Below are positions 32,971 to 44,814 of a DNA stretch of 64,000 nt, in pieces (the first letter of the stretch is position 1; the number at the start of each line of letters is the position of its first letter). The DNA comes from Bubalus kerabau (Eukaryota; Chordata; Mammalia; Artiodactyla; Bovidae): the NCBI RefSeq assembly GCF_029407905.1, contig NC_073627.1, positions 160,461,697 through 160,525,696 on the forward strand. The letters run 5' to 3'. The notes under the pieces were generated by a model. That model saw only the letters and a program-made list of their open reading frames with translations. It ran no database searches and had not been told where the DNA came from. Position numbers and translations under genes: made by a program.

Positions 32971-33460
32971 AACAATGAAATATTACTCAAAATGAAACAC
33001 ATTTGAGTCAGTTCTGATGAGGTGGTCCTATTATACAGAGTGAAGTGAGTCAGAAAGAGAAAGATAAATATCGTATTCTAATGAGTATATACAGAATCTT
33101 AAAAAAAAAATGGTATTGAAGAATTTATTTACAGGGCAGCAATGGAGAAGCAGACCTAGAGAATAGACTTATGGACATAGGGAGAGGGGAGGAGAGGGTG
33201 CAATGTATGGGAAAACAACATGGAAACTTACATTACCATATGTAAAGTAGATGGCCAACAGAAATTTTCTCTATGGCTCAGGAAACTCAAACAGGGGCTC
33301 TGTGTCAATCAAGAAGGGTGGGATGGGGTGGGAGATAGGAGGAAGTTTCAAAAGGGAGGGGATATTTGTATACCTATGACTGATTCATGGTGAGGTTTGA
33401 CAGAAAACAACAAAATTCTGTAAAGCAATTATCCTTCAATAAAAAAATAAATTAAAAAGA
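32971..33460 (+). mobile_element. L1 3' UTR of the nested host element
   Basis: Non-coding 3' UTR: 'gagtgaagtgagtcagaaag', 'ggaaactcaaacaggggctc', 'gggatggggtgggagatagg' and 'gcaattatccttcaataaaa' with the poly-A signal. An A-rich end follows. This 3' UTR type differs from the young type at 28070 and 63187, so host and insertions are from different L1 lineages. Confidence 0.82.
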
Positions 33461-33479
33461 AGAAAATTATATTTTCATA

Positions 33480-33675
33480 GAGCTTTAGACATAAAGTGAT
33501 TCACATATATGTTCCAGTTATTTGATCTATTAGCCAGATGTTAGAGATTAAGAAAACAAAGGGTACACAATTTAAGGGAACTGTTTAAGTAAGTCGAGCT
33601 ATAAACTAATGGAGCTCCTCTTCAATCTAGATACCCTGATGATAAAGCTCATGGTCTTAACAACTGCCATGCATG
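33480..33675 (-). mobile_element. MIR SINE relic
   Basis: The antisense MIR pattern includes 'gattaagaaaacaaagggta', 'aagggaactgtttaagtaag' and 'tggtcttaacaactgccatg'. The 3' half is weaker. Confidence 0.58.
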
Positions 33676-35079
33676 CATAACACATCTGCTTTTCATTTTA
33701 ATTATCTACATGCCTAACTTTTGTATTGTTTAGGCAGGTCCTTGAAATGTGTGATCAAATCTTATTTGTAATTTGTTCTTCTTAGTGTATCTATCACATA
33801 TTGCACACTAACGTTAGCTTAATTAAGTGAAATAATTCATTGTCCTTCATGAATACAAGATGCCAACATACATCAAAAAGAAACCATATCTTGATTCCCT
33901 TCAAACATCAGTAATGTACGCTCAAAAAGTACTTATCTTCTCCCTAACCATCTCCATTATTTACCCATTTTCTTTCTTATAAGAATGTCATCAGCAACTT
34001 CAAATTTTCAATCTACTTAGTTTTCCTTTTACTTAAATGGCTTCCTTCTTCATAGGGAACATAAAGACAACCAATTATGAACAAAGTCAGCTGCCCAACT
34101 ACATTTAGAAATGTGCTGGCATTTAAATGCATTGTTAATTCCTTCTCTTCTCTTTCAATTCTTTCTCTTTCTGTCCCAGGACAATCTCTTTACATGTGCA
34201 CTGATTCCTATATCCTCTTATCCTTTCATGATTTTGTTTCATCAATTTCACCAACTCTAATAAATATATTCAGCTTCTATCTTTTTGTCTACTAAATTCT
34301 TCCCTTCTGTTTAACTTTATGCCCAATATAATTGCACACTAAGGCAATTTTCCCTAAATCTAACCTTAAACTAAACATGTAATTATTTGAAACATTACTC
34401 ATATTATCTTATTTTTCTTCCTGTGGTAGATTCATTTAACTTATTCGTGTAATGCCTTATTTTCTTTTCTTAAGAACATAAGATATTGTCTAAAAGTATA
34501 GTTTAGCCAAGATATCACCTGGCTGCTGTCTACTCCAGGTCTATAAAGCTAAGGTTAAAGGACCCAACGAAATCTTAGTAAAGTCAGGCATGATCAACAC
34601 TAATACAGTTAACTGGAGAAAAAAATGACAGAATCCAAAGGCAGTCAGCCTAGATTGCTGGAGGTCCTGGATCTATGAAAGTGATGGATGGCATTGCAGA
34701 TTAGAAGAGACATAAAAAAACTTTCATGTGTATCACTAGTGATACATGAAATTGAAATGTTACATGTGTATAAACAAAGTCAAAGTTTAAAAGATTTGAT
34801 TGTTTTAGAAACCTATCATATATTGCTTAACTTAGGAAACAGATATGATAAATGTTCCTTTGTATTTTGTCAAAGTAAGGAAAAATGAATAAATATTTTT
34901 TGAGTCATAAGTACATGGAGAAGCAAATTTAATCATTTCTACATTTTTTTTTTTTTTAAATCTACTTTGGCATAATTTCCAGGCCAGGTTAGTTTGTAGC
35001 TTTAAACCAAGGTAACATAATGTAATTTTTCTTTTCTGGAGAATATTGTTTCCATTTTTAAAAATGTTTCACTTATATA
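33676..35079. other. Unique intergenic DNA
   Basis: AT-rich, with no supported gene. Two short frames (34077-34295 and 34688-34888) have no domain and no context. A run of about 14 T is at 34946-34959. Confidence 0.5.
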
Positions 35080-35560
35080 AGAAAATGATGTCCATATGTA
35101 ACATTGGGAAGTACAAAATATGGTAAAGAGAAGTAAATCATGTATAACTTTTCACCCAGAAGCAGCTGTTGTGAACATAAGTTTCTAAGTGCTTTTCTCT
35201 TGTTCTAAGCATGTATTTTCAAAAATTTAAGGCTCATCCTGTCACAAACTTTACATTTGGATTTATTTTTTCTACTTAATTTAAATATTTTACTTTAATT
35301 TTAAATTATTTTTTACTTAATCCAAACATTACAAATTCTCCATAAACATCATTTTCAAAGGCAGAAGAAATGCACATTTGCTAATCTTACATAACAAGTA
35401 TTGCATTAATACTCTAAAAATGTTTCCAGTCTTGTTTTAAAATAATAAACATTGCACTATAGAACATAAAGTTTTATTCCATAGTTAATATTTTTCTTTA
35501 GTATAGATTTTCAGAATCTATATGGAGTACAAGTGATATTCAAGCTTTGACCATTTTAAC
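35080..35560 (-). mobile_element. Old L1M/HAL1-like LINE relic
   Basis: The plus strand reads 'gggaagtacaaaatatggta', 'cttttcacccagaagcagct', 'cataaacatcattttcaaag' and 'aataaacattgcactataga', in the order seen in antisense 3' regions of old mammalian L1. It is heavily diverged. Confidence 0.42.
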
Positions 35561-35912
35561 TTTTGATGTATTGCTTTTTATTTATCCCAAGAAGAAACTG
35601 ACCATCAGTGTATCAAAAAGCCTGTATCTTTGCCACACTGATTGTTGCCATTAATGAACCATCACTACTGAATAAATATATTCAAAATAACATTCAATTA
35701 TTTATTGATTCTGTATTTTATAGATTGCTAAAATGGCTCAGCAATTTAAAACTTTTATTATCTTTGCCGTTTTAGATTTTATTAATTTTGTTACCAATTC
35801 AGGACTCCTCTTTAGGAGTCTTGATTGATAGAATGACTGGAATAATTTTGTTGTCTACTACAGCCCTTAGCCTATTATAATCCCTTACTTAGTACATACT
35901 AATCGATAAATG

Positions 35913-36108
35913 GACTCCCCTGGTGGCTCAGTGGTAAAGAATCTGCCTACAATGCAAGAGACCCAGATTCAATTCCTTGGTCAGGAAGATCCTCTGGAGG
36001 AAGGCATGGAAACCCAATCCAGTATTCTTGCCTGGAGAATACCATGGACAGAGGAGCCTGCCAGGCTATAAAGAGTTGGACAGGACTGAAGTGACTGAGC
36101 ATGCACAC
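35913..36108 (+). mobile_element. Bov-tA SINE
   Basis: A clear head (ctcccctggtggctcagtgg, 'aatctgcctacaatgcaaga') and body (ccagtattcttgcctggaga, 'ggagcctgccaggctataaa', 'gactgaagtgactgagcatg'). The head is close to the consensus. A short deletion removed part of the 'cagtccatgggg' stretch. Confidence 0.92.
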
Positions 36109-36163
36109 ACTCAATCAGTATATATCTTGAATTATTTATGTGTAATGATTAATTGCTGCTTTT

Positions 36164-37645
36164 GTTCTTCAGTTTCCCAGTTGTGTCTGTCTCTTTGTGA
36201 CCCCATGGACTGCAGCATGCCAGGCCTCCCTGTCCCTCACCATCTCTCAGAGTTTGCCCAAGTTTATGTTTATTGCATCAGTGATACTATCCTGCCATCT
36301 CATCCTCTGATGACCTCTTCTCCTTCTATCCTCAATCTTTCCCAGCATCAGGGACTTTTCCAATGAGTTGGCTCTTTGCATCAGGTGACCAAAATACTGG
36401 AGCTTCAACTTCAACATCAGTCCTTTCAGTGAATATTCAGGTTTGTTCTCCCTTAAGATTAATTGGCTTGATCTCCTTGCTGTCCAAGGGGCTTTCAGGA
36501 ATCTTCTCCAGCACTACAGTTCGAAGGCATCAATTCTTTGACATTATGCCTTCTTTATGTTCCAGCTCTCACAAACATACATGACCACTAGGAAGACCAT
36601 ATCCTTGACTATAGGGAACTTTTTCAGCAGAGTAATGTCTCTGCTTTTCAACAAACTGTCTAGGTCTGTCATAGCTTTCCTACCAAGAAGCAATCGTCCT
36701 TTGATTTCATGGCTGTAGTCACCATCCACAGTGATTTTAGAGCCCAAGAAGAGGAAATCTGTCACTACTTCCACCTTTTCCCCTTCTATTTGCCATGCAG
36801 TTTTGGGGCCGGATGCCATGATCTTAGTTTTGGGTTTTTTTTTTGTTTTTTGTTTTGTTTTGTTTTGTTTTTAATATTTAGTTTTAAGCTGGCTTTTTCA
36901 GTTTCCTCCTTCACCCTCATCAAGGGCTCTTTAGTTCCTCTTCACTTTCTGCCATTAGACTGGTATCATCCGTATATCTGAGGTTATTGATGTTTCTTCC
37001 ACTTATGTAATTCCAACTTGTAGGTCATCCAGCCTGGCATTTCTTGTGCTGCGCTCAGTGTATAGGTTAAACAATTAGGGTGACACCAGACAGCCCTGTC
37101 ATACTCCTTTCTTGATCTTGAACCAATCAGTTGTTCTATACAGAATTCTAACTGTTAATTCTCCACCTGTGTATAGGTTTCTCATGAGAGAAAGTAAGAT
37201 GGTTCAGTATTCCCATCACTTTAAGAGCTTTCTACAGTTTGTCATGATCCACAAAGTCAAAGATTTAGCCTGGTCAATGAAACAGAGATAGGTGTTTTTC
37301 TGAAATTCCCTTGCTTTCTCTATAATCCAGTGAATGATAGCAATTTGATCTCTAGATCCTCTTCCTTTTCTAACCCAGCTTCGACACCTGGAAGATTTTG
37401 TTTTGCATAATGCTGAAGCCTAGCATGCAAGATTTTAAGCATGACCTTACTAGCATGGGAGATGAGTGGACTCTGTCCGATGGTTAGGACATTCTTTGGT
37501 ACTACCCTTCTTGGGAACTGGGATGAGGATTGACCTTTTCCTCTCCTGTGGCCACTGCTGGGTCTTCCAGTTTTGCTGACATAATGAATGCAAAACTTTG
37601 ATGGCATCATTCTTTATGGATTTGAATAGTACTGCAGAATTCATC
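36164..37645 (-). mobile_element. BovB LINE, 5'-truncated, old (copy 12)
   Basis: Antisense BovB from a diverged tail ('cttcagtttcccagttgtgt') to 'ggatttgaatagtactgcag', about 1.48 kb. It has many substitutions and small indels, including loss of the YADD reading in frame. An expanded TTTTG repeat (about 36830-36872) sits within it. Frames 36544-36819 and 37320-37647 are small leftovers. It is one of the oldest BovB copies in the window. Confidence 0.87.
36830..36872. repeat. (TTTTG)n simple repeat
   Basis: About five TTTTG units next to a T run, inside the antisense BovB copy 12 where the 'ttcgttttctgaatgttgag' phrase would be. Confidence 0.85.
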
Positions 37646-40165
37646 ACAAAACTTATTAATAATATTGATTAATAAGTAGATTAATTAATAAATGAATAAA
37701 TTCAGCTATCAGTCTGCTTTGCAAAAACATGAGCATTGTTTAATCTTTGTGAAACACAGTTCCATAAATGGCTGGCACGAGAACATTTCAAGATATTATC
37801 ATGTGTAGTTTTTCTAAGGAAGACATTTTCATATCCACCTCATCTTATGATAGTTTTAATCATTTGACAATAAATGGCAGAAGCATACCAAAGACATCAG
37901 TAACCCCCCCTTAATCATAGTGCCCTTTGTTTTTGTTTTTTGAGATGTTAACATCTCGAAAATCTTTCGATATATATATCTTATGATAAGCACTTAGGGA
38001 TCCTGACGTTACTAACAATCTCAAGACTGTAGCTCAGATCTCCTACCCAGTATTGGTATACCTAATGAATACCAGAATATTCTGAATAATTGAGATAAGT
38101 TGTTACTTGATGGCCCAGTTAATAAGTTATTTGAAATGACGTTGCTGTAAGGTTCTTCCTCCATAAGATCTTCAGACCTACTTAGTGAAACCTTCTGTGC
38201 CTTTGTTCTTTCAAACTACCCCTTTGTTACAATAAACAATATTCATCTCCTCTGACTCTCCTTAATGTGACTGGTTTCAAAATCAGAATTGAAAAACTCT
38301 TGACCTTTCTAAGCTACAATAGTATCAGAGTCAGGTCATACTTATGGCTGTCATTGGGAATTACATTAGAAAAGGATATCTATATTTGAGCAAATGCACT
38401 GCCCTTTGACCTTTTATTGACCAAGGGCAGAAGGAAGTAGGAAAGAATGAGTAGATAGAATAACTCCAAGAATAATGGCTTTGTCTATATTTCTGTTAGT
38501 TACAGTGGTACCAAGTTGGTGTGACCCAGAAACCCAAATTTAACTGAGGGCATATAAAATATTATGTTTGCCTTGAGTTAGTCAGGTTATGTAGGTAGAA
38601 GACACTAAGACAAGATTAAACATGACGATTTTTTTTTTTTTTTCAGAGAACAAGAACACTCAAAAGATAAGGAGATGGGTCCTAAGAGACTGAGAGGACT
38701 ATCAGAAAGCAAAGCACTACAGGTATGATGGATTGAAGGAAAAAAGAAAACAAGGAAAGTTGAGTGGAAGCTTCTGAGACTGCAGTGCCGTTGTAAAAAT
38801 GATTCAACAAGGTTTTGAGGTGTTCTAGAGTCAAAGTTGCCCATCATAATAGTTCTGTATCTCTTAGAAAGACTTGAAGTTTCTCATCCATTCTCAACCA
38901 TTGACTAAGAGAGGCAAATAGTTTTGGCATGAATGTGGAGATGAATTTCAAACCACAGCAGCTAGGAGCATTAGTCAATTGCACTTTCTGCAGTGAGAGA
39001 TCTCAGAGGCATATTTCCATGGCTTCCGCACTCTAGGGTGTGGTCTTCGCCAGGTAATTGTCTTCAATAGAATAGGAATGAGCGAAGGCAATGCATAAAC
39101 TCTCCTCTTCAAGCAAAACTTCAAAATGCTACAACCGTCAATCAGTTTCTAATTGTGCATTATCATGCTACAATAATATTTTTTAGTTCTCTTCATTATG
39201 GTTGGTGCTCCTGATTTAAATTTCTTTTTAAAAACTCACATGAATCACTTTATAAACTGTTCACTAGAGAAAACATTTGTTGTATACCAATAAATCATGC
39301 CACTCCAGTTTTCTCAAATATTCTTGACCAAGCATAGATAATATAGCAAAAAAGTTTGTCTTATCACTTTCTACAACAGAAAGTTTCTGCATCTTCCTCA
39401 CCTCTACAGTTTAGATAAGTCCACTAAAAAGAATAATATCTGAAGCCATTTTTCATCCATGCAGTTATTCATATATCTATTTGTTAGAGTAGTTTTATTT
39501 TATTTTTTAATTTACCCGAAAGACCAAATTTGAATAGCAGACAGATACCCTACACACAGGGAAAACCATTTTACACCTATAATGAGCACATTTTACAAGG
39601 AAAATGCCACACAATTCAGTGTCCCTAAAGCATATGTAAGGTCTAGTCACTGGTTACTTCCGCAAAGGTCAGTGCTATATTTTCAGCCAATTTTCAGTTT
39701 ACTTGTTATGAGCCTGGGATCCCTGTTACAAGTTCACAAAAATAAATAGTTGAGAAAACTTATTTATACATTTATTGTAAATGAGTGAAATTATATTAAT
39801 ATATAAAAATCATATAAAATTTATATTCCATACCTTATTTTTTTCTCAGTAAATTCAGTGACCAAATAACATGCAATAGTCAAGGGATTCTGTTTGTTTC
39901 CTACTAAAAATAATTGGCTTTCAATTGTGGTGGTATACAAAGGGCATATTGTAAAGTGCAAGTGAATTTAATAAAGACCTTATTATGTTTCGGCTTTGTT
40001 CAGAGACAGTCAAAAGAATATAATTTTATTCCCATTGTGTAAAACACAGAGCACGTCTAACCAAAGCTAAAGGCTACATTTTTTATTTAGTCATAGTTAA
40101 AATGACTATAAGCACAAATTTTATTTTATATGGAAGATTACTGTGTACTGAATAGTGGAGCACAT
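37646..40165. other. Unique intergenic DNA
   Basis: 2.5 kb with no gene, young repeat or RNA. The stretch 38180-38260 has an aataaa-type motif and could be an old LTR end, but I cannot support it. A T run of about 15 is at 38629-38643. Confidence 0.5.
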
Positions 40166-40252
40166 CTGTCTTTCTTCATTTCCTCTTCCCTTTCTTCTTC
40201 TCTCCCTTCTTTCCTTCCTTTCCTTTTGTTCTATCTTTCCTTTTTTTTCTTC
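40166..40252. repeat. Polypyrimidine tract
   Basis: An almost pure CT stretch ('cctcttccctttcttcttct', 'ttctttccttcctttccttt'). It is a possible triplex or slippage site with no gene context. Confidence 0.78.
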
Positions 40253-41464
40253 TTCCTATTCATTCAATCAATTATTTTAGTAATGTTGAAGAACAAATCT
40301 ATTATGTGACTTTAAATTCTGGGTTATTTATTAAATATCTCAATTAGGTAAAGATACACACTTTGGAGATCATATATAATTCTGATATCATAGAGTATAA
40401 TGAACATAGGAATATCATGCAGAAACTATCTAGTTTAGAGTAATACACTTTTTAAGTTTTAAGGTTACATTTGCTGTTTGTGTTTGTCATAATTACAATT
40501 CTTTCCATTATGTTTACAATCAGTGTGATAGTCAGTAGTTCCACGATTTGTTATTCTCCCAGAAATAGAGATATCAACTCTGAAGTTTATGATAGTGTCA
40601 AACTTATATAAAATGCTTGTTTTAGCAAGTGTGTTTGTCCAGTTAAACCACCATAAGACATATCAACTGGGTAATGAAATTGCTCCCTTAAGCTGTACAT
40701 AAACTCACCAACTTTAAATAGATCAGTTCACTATTCTACAAATAAACTTAACAACTTTATGCTAACTCTAGTCTTGTAGTCCAACTTAAATCTGCAATCT
40801 ATTTGAAATAAAGATTGCCTCTAGCAACTAAGATCGTTTGTCTAAATATAACAAATATAATTAGAAGCAAAAAGAAAAAGACCTTGATTAAACCTAATCA
40901 AGTGTTCAAGGTAAGATAACTAATATGTAAATACATTTATGTGTCTAATGGAAATGGTTGGTTACTAGGTCTTCAAAATCAGTGCTAGTCCAAGTAGCCT
41001 CTGTACTGGAAGAGCTTCTTATTTACAACTGTGTCTATGCAAATCCTGCCCAACTTTCTCAAACATTTTTCACAAACTTTCTGCAAATCACACAGCAAGA
41101 AATAATCACTGCTTTATGTAATCAAGTACTTCATGATTATCACTTACAGTCTTGCATTCTATTGGGATCAATCTTGAAGTACATCAGTATTCTAAAATCT
41201 CACTTTCTAAAGAGCAGTTCCTAAATGTTTTTTTTTATGCCTAACACTTCTTTCAAAGGATATGAAAGGGATCTAAATACATATTTCAAGATAACCTATA
41301 TGTACATATATTTCCTTTCAGTTCCTAATTACATATTCTCTTAAACTAGTCTATTGCATCCCTTTCTAAGCTCTGAAATATGTCATTTCCCATCTTTTCT
41401 CTGCCTTCCTCTACCATATGTCTATTCTCTCATTTTCTCCCTTCTTTTAATTATGAGTGAACCC
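40253..41464. other. Unique intergenic DNA
   Basis: An 88-codon frame at 40958-41224 has no recognisable domain, no splice context and no paralogue. I do not call it a gene. AT-rich, otherwise featureless. Confidence 0.5.
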
Positions 41465-42088
41465 AGTTCAGTCACTCAATCATGTCCAACTCTTTGCGAC
41501 CCCACAGACTGAAGTGACTTAGCAGCAGCAGCAGCAGCAGACTGAAGCACACGAGACTTCCCGGTCCATCACCAAGTCACGGCGCTTACTCAAACTCATG
41601 TCCATAGAGTCGGTAATGCCATTCAACCATCTCATCCTCCATCATCCCCTTCTCTTCCTTACTTCTATCTTTCCCAGTATCAGGGTCTTTTTCAATCTTC
41701 TTCATATCAGGTGGACAAAGTACTGGAGCTTCAGCTTCAGCATCAGTCCTTCCAATGAATATGCAGGACTGATTTCCTTTAGGACTGACTGCCTCAATCT
41801 CCTTGCCGTCCAAGGGATTCTCAAGAATCTTCTCCAACACCACAGTTCAAAAGCAGCAATTCTTGGCCCTCAGCTTTCCTTATGGTCCAACTCACATCCA
41901 TATTTGACTACTGGAAAAAACCATAGCTTTGACTAGATGGACTTTTGTTGCAAAGTAATGTCTCTGCTTTTTCATATGCTGTCTAGGTTTATCAAAGCTT
42001 TTCTTCCAAGGAGTAAGTGTCTTTTAATTTCATGGCTGCAGTCACCATCTACAGTGATTTTGGAGTCCAAGAAAATAAAGTCTGTAAC
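41465..42088 (-). mobile_element. BovB LINE 3' fragment (copy 13)
   Basis: Antisense BovB from 'cagttcagtcactcaatcat' to 'aagaaaataaagtctgtaac', about 620 bp. A 23-bp SINE-tail insertion sits inside it at 41515-41537. Divergence is moderate, with small deletions, so no coding frame is left. Confidence 0.88.
41515..41537 (+). mobile_element. 23-bp BOV-A2 3' tip with target duplication
   Basis: The inserted tgacttagcagcagcagc plus agcag is the extreme 3' end of BOV-A2 (gactgaagtgacttagcagc and so on). The 10-mer cagactgaag is present on both sides (41505-41514 and 41538-41547), while other BovB copies have one such site. This fits a drastically 5'-truncated SINE insertion. Because cagactgaag itself resembles the SINE's gactgaag, local templated repair is possible too. 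Confidence 0.6.
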
Positions 42089-42225
42089 ACTGATATTTTA
42101 CAAAGTGCCAAATGCATCACTTGATACAGTGTATATTCTCATTAAATCTTTCTATGGTTTTCATTACATGAGTTACTTCTCCTGCTAATGATAATTTACA
42201 CTGTTTATTAGCCTCCATATCTACT

Positions 42226-42352
42226 TAGCCTGGAGAAGGAAATGGCAACGCACTCCAGTGTTCTTGCCTGGAGAATCCCAGGGACGGGTGAGCCTGGTGG
42301 GCTGCCGTCTATGGGGTCGCACAGAGTCGGACACGACTGAAGTGACTTAGCA
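42226..42352 (+). mobile_element. BOV-A2 monomer
   Basis: Sense half-element: ctggagaaggaaatggcaac, 'ccagtgttcttgcctggaga', 'cctggtgggctgccgtctat' and 'gactgaagtgacttagca'. Near-consensus and therefore young. The acttagc words on both sides may be a target duplication or may just be the SINE end. Confidence 0.9.
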
Positions 42353-42555
42353 TAGCATCCATTCTCACCAGTCTCATCTCCTGCTGGCATTTTAAATGGA
42401 CACATGAACACCCAGTTAGAGACCCCATTGTCTAGTCCATTGTCATAGACCCTACATACATAGCCATCTGACTAAATTTTGGACCTTGGTATGTAAACTC
42501 AAGTTATATGTACAAATTGTGGGAACATACGTTTATAAAAAAATATTTTTATTTT

Positions 42556-42621
42556 TTTCTTTCTTTTTTTAAATTTTATTTTATTTTTAAACTTTACATA
42601 ATTGTATTAGTTTTGCCAAAT
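42556..42621 (-). mobile_element. Very short L1 3' tail
   Basis: A T-rich stretch followed by 'attttatttttaaactttac' and 'gtattagttttgccaaat', the last 50-60 bp of the young L1 3' UTR in antisense. It is a minimal insertion with no coding sequence. Confidence 0.75.
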
Positions 42622-43270
42622 CCACTTTTTAAAAAGCATATCAATATGTTAATAACAACTTGGACTAAAACTTCAGAAAATAATTTTACATAAATACATT
42701 TACAAATAAGGTAGTGTTCACATCATTAGAGTTTGGCAAAGTAGAATTTTAAGTAAAAAACATTAAATTGGAAGAAAATAATTTATATTTATAAAGTTTA
42801 TAATCCATTACAAAAAGATAAGAGATAAAAATGTGTGTGCTGAGCTCTTGAAAATATAGAGGACAACTCTATAAGTCATGGAGAAGTTGATAGAAGCAGA
42901 ATAAAGATGGGAGAAATAGCTCATGTGTACACAAACATAAATACAGATGTTATGATTTAAAAACATGTTGAGATATTTGCTGTATTTCGTAAACTTTTTT
43001 TATCACCACACTTATATAATTAAAATATCATAAATATAATGACTCCATAAATTATATGAGATAGAAATTATATAGGCCATATATCTGATAAAAACTAGAA
43101 ATATATTTTTAAACATTCATCAAATAAGCATTAGGAAACCATATTTTAAAAAGATGGTCCAAGGTAATTCTTGAAATAAACAGAAAATTAAAAGCAAGTT
43201 CTGATTATAGATATAACAAGAAAAAGGCTCAGGGATTCTCAATAGGGAGTGAGAAGCTTGTCCCATACTA
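42622..43270. other. AT-rich intergenic DNA
   Basis: No gene or assigned repeat. Mostly A and T. Confidence 0.5.
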
Positions 43271-43871
43271 GGTATGCTGGTCCTGGGGTCTAATACTTGA
43301 AGATGAGCTCCCCTAGCCTGTTTGAAAACTAGAGGGTCTTACCAGGAATTTGTAAGAAGCAGACTGCTCCTGAAAAGCATGTGCACAGACTTGCTTGCTC
43401 CTCATCCCAGTGCAGAAGCAGCAACTTGAAATTTGCTTCAGCCAGCCTGCCAGGACCATCCCAGCACATTCCTCAACCACTACCCAGACTCCTGCTCTAT
43501 CTCCTCCTGCCACAGTGCTGTTCCCTACAAAGGCAGAGATCACTGTTGTCAACACATGTGCATGCATTTATACTTGGAGAAATGCAAAACCAGTATGGAA
43601 GTGCACTTCAGTAACTTGAGCTTCAACCCAGCCTCTAACCGAGACACATGCACATAGCTGGAAGAAAGTGGAGCCAGCTCAGAAGTGCATCTTCCAGCCT
43701 TTGAGTCCCCACTATGCCTCCAACCAAGATGGAGACTGCTATTATGCTGGGAGGCTCCTGCTCTAGCCCCTTAAGCCCTACTTTGTCCCCTAGGAGGGCT
43801 GCAACCACACTGAACCAAGTGGAAGCCTTGACTTGTCCCTGGCTCTGGTTCTAAATCCTCTGCTCCAACAC
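43271..43871. other. GC-richer block of unknown origin
   Basis: About 600 bp clearly richer in C and G than either side, with many CCAG, CCTGC and CAGCC words and three short overlapping frames (43381-43657) that encode nothing I recognise. It directly abuts a BovB piece that lacks its 3' end. It could be part of an old LTR, an L1 5' UTR, or unique DNA. No gene signal is convincing. Confidence 0.4.
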
Positions 43872-44407
43872 ATTCTTTGGCATTGCCTTTCTTTGGGATT
43901 AGAATGAAAACGGACCTTTTCCAGTCCTGTGGCCACTGCTGAGTTGTCCAAATTTGCTGGCATATTGAGTGCAGCACTTTCACAGCATCATCTTTCAGGA
44001 TTTGAAAGAGCTCAACTGGAATTCCATCACCTCCACTAGCTTTGTTCATAGTGATGCTTTCTAAGGCCCACTTGACTTCACATTCCAGGATGTCTGGCTC
44101 TAGGTGACTGATCACACCATCGTGATTATCTGGGTCGTGAAGATCTTTTTTGTAAAATTCTTCTGTGTATTCTTGGCATCTCTTCTTAATATCTTCTGCT
44201 TCTGTTAGGTCCATACCATTTCTGTCCTTTATCGAGTCCATCTTTGCATGAAATGTTCCCTTGGTATCTCTCTTGAAGAGAACTCTAGTCTTTCCCATTC
44301 TATTGTTTTCCTCTATTTCTTTGCACTGATCACTGAGGAAGGCTTTCTTATCTCTCCTTGCTATTCTTTGGAACTCTGCATTCAAATGGGTATATCTTTC
44401 CTTTTCT
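43872..44407 (-). mobile_element. BovB LINE internal fragment without its 3' end (copy 14)
   Basis: Antisense BovB covering only the linker and RT fingers, from 'cattctttggcattgccttt' to 'gggtatatctttccttttct'. The minus-strand frame 43771-44385 includes 'NAEFQRIARRDKKAFLSDQC', 'LEPDILECEVKWALESITM' and 'KASGGDGIPVELFQILK'. It then runs on into the non-BovB block, so its last 30 or so residues are not BovB. Losing the 3' end is unusual for a LINE copy and points to a later deletion or rearrangement at 43871. Confidence 0.87.
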
Positions 44408-44810
44408 TCTTTGAAATACCCCTCAAATATGTTTACAAATTTTAATTTTCAAAACATTTTGCCCAATTTTAGACTCACATTACACTTCAACTGGTATATA
44501 ATGTTAAGATGTTTTTTAACTCCCAGTTGTTGAGATGAGTCCTCAGTAAGCATAGCCTACATTATTTTTCAACTAAAATATAAAAGTTAAGATGTTCTTT
44601 AACTCCCAGTCTCACTTCATTCTTTGATGTATTTTGGGATTCACTTTCAGGATATCTGTTTGTGAACAGATACAACTATTATAAAACTTAGTGTTTATAC
44701 TATATTTTATATGTAAAATATGTATTTACAGATATTACATATTTTACAAGAAAGTGTTCACATTTTATAAGTTTTAAATAAAAAGTATTCTATTTTATAA
44801 GAAAGTGAAG
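44408..44810. other. AT-rich intergenic DNA with a local repeat
   Basis: Two similar segments, around 44503-44555 and 44575-44615, share 'aagatgttttttaactccca' and 'agatgttctttaactcccag', suggesting an old local duplication of about 70 bp. No gene is seen. Confidence 0.5.
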
Positions 44811-44814
44811 CAAT

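Larger units (their letters stand above)
21991..33460 (+). mobile_element. Bovine-type L1 LINE with nested insertions
   Basis: One L1 extends from a 5' UTR ('gttttggacaagatggtgga', 'ctctctccacggatacatca') through an ORF1 remnant (25281-25760) and ORF2 (from about 25852) to a 3' end ('ctgtaaagcaattatccttc', then aataaa). Six later insertions account for about 3.7 kb: short L1 24491-24765, BOV-A2 26738-26893, BOV-A2 27469-27738, short L1 28070-28205, BovB 28437-30035 and BovB 30661-31926. L1 sequence resumes in register after each one. Without them the element is about 7.7 kb, which is near full length. It encodes an RNA chaperone (ORF1) and an endonuclease-RT (ORF2), and both are now broken. 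Confidence 0.88.

Noticed and set aside
38180..38260. Possible solo LTR end with aataaa-type signal
   Set aside because: No TG/CA borders, target duplication or partner sequence could be found.
40958..41224. 88-codon plus-strand frame
   Set aside because: No recognisable motif and AT-rich composition. Likely chance.
43771..44385. 204-codon frame as a fusion gene
   Set aside because: It is BovB linker/RT sequence running by chance into the adjacent GC-rich block. There is no start context or conserved partner domain.
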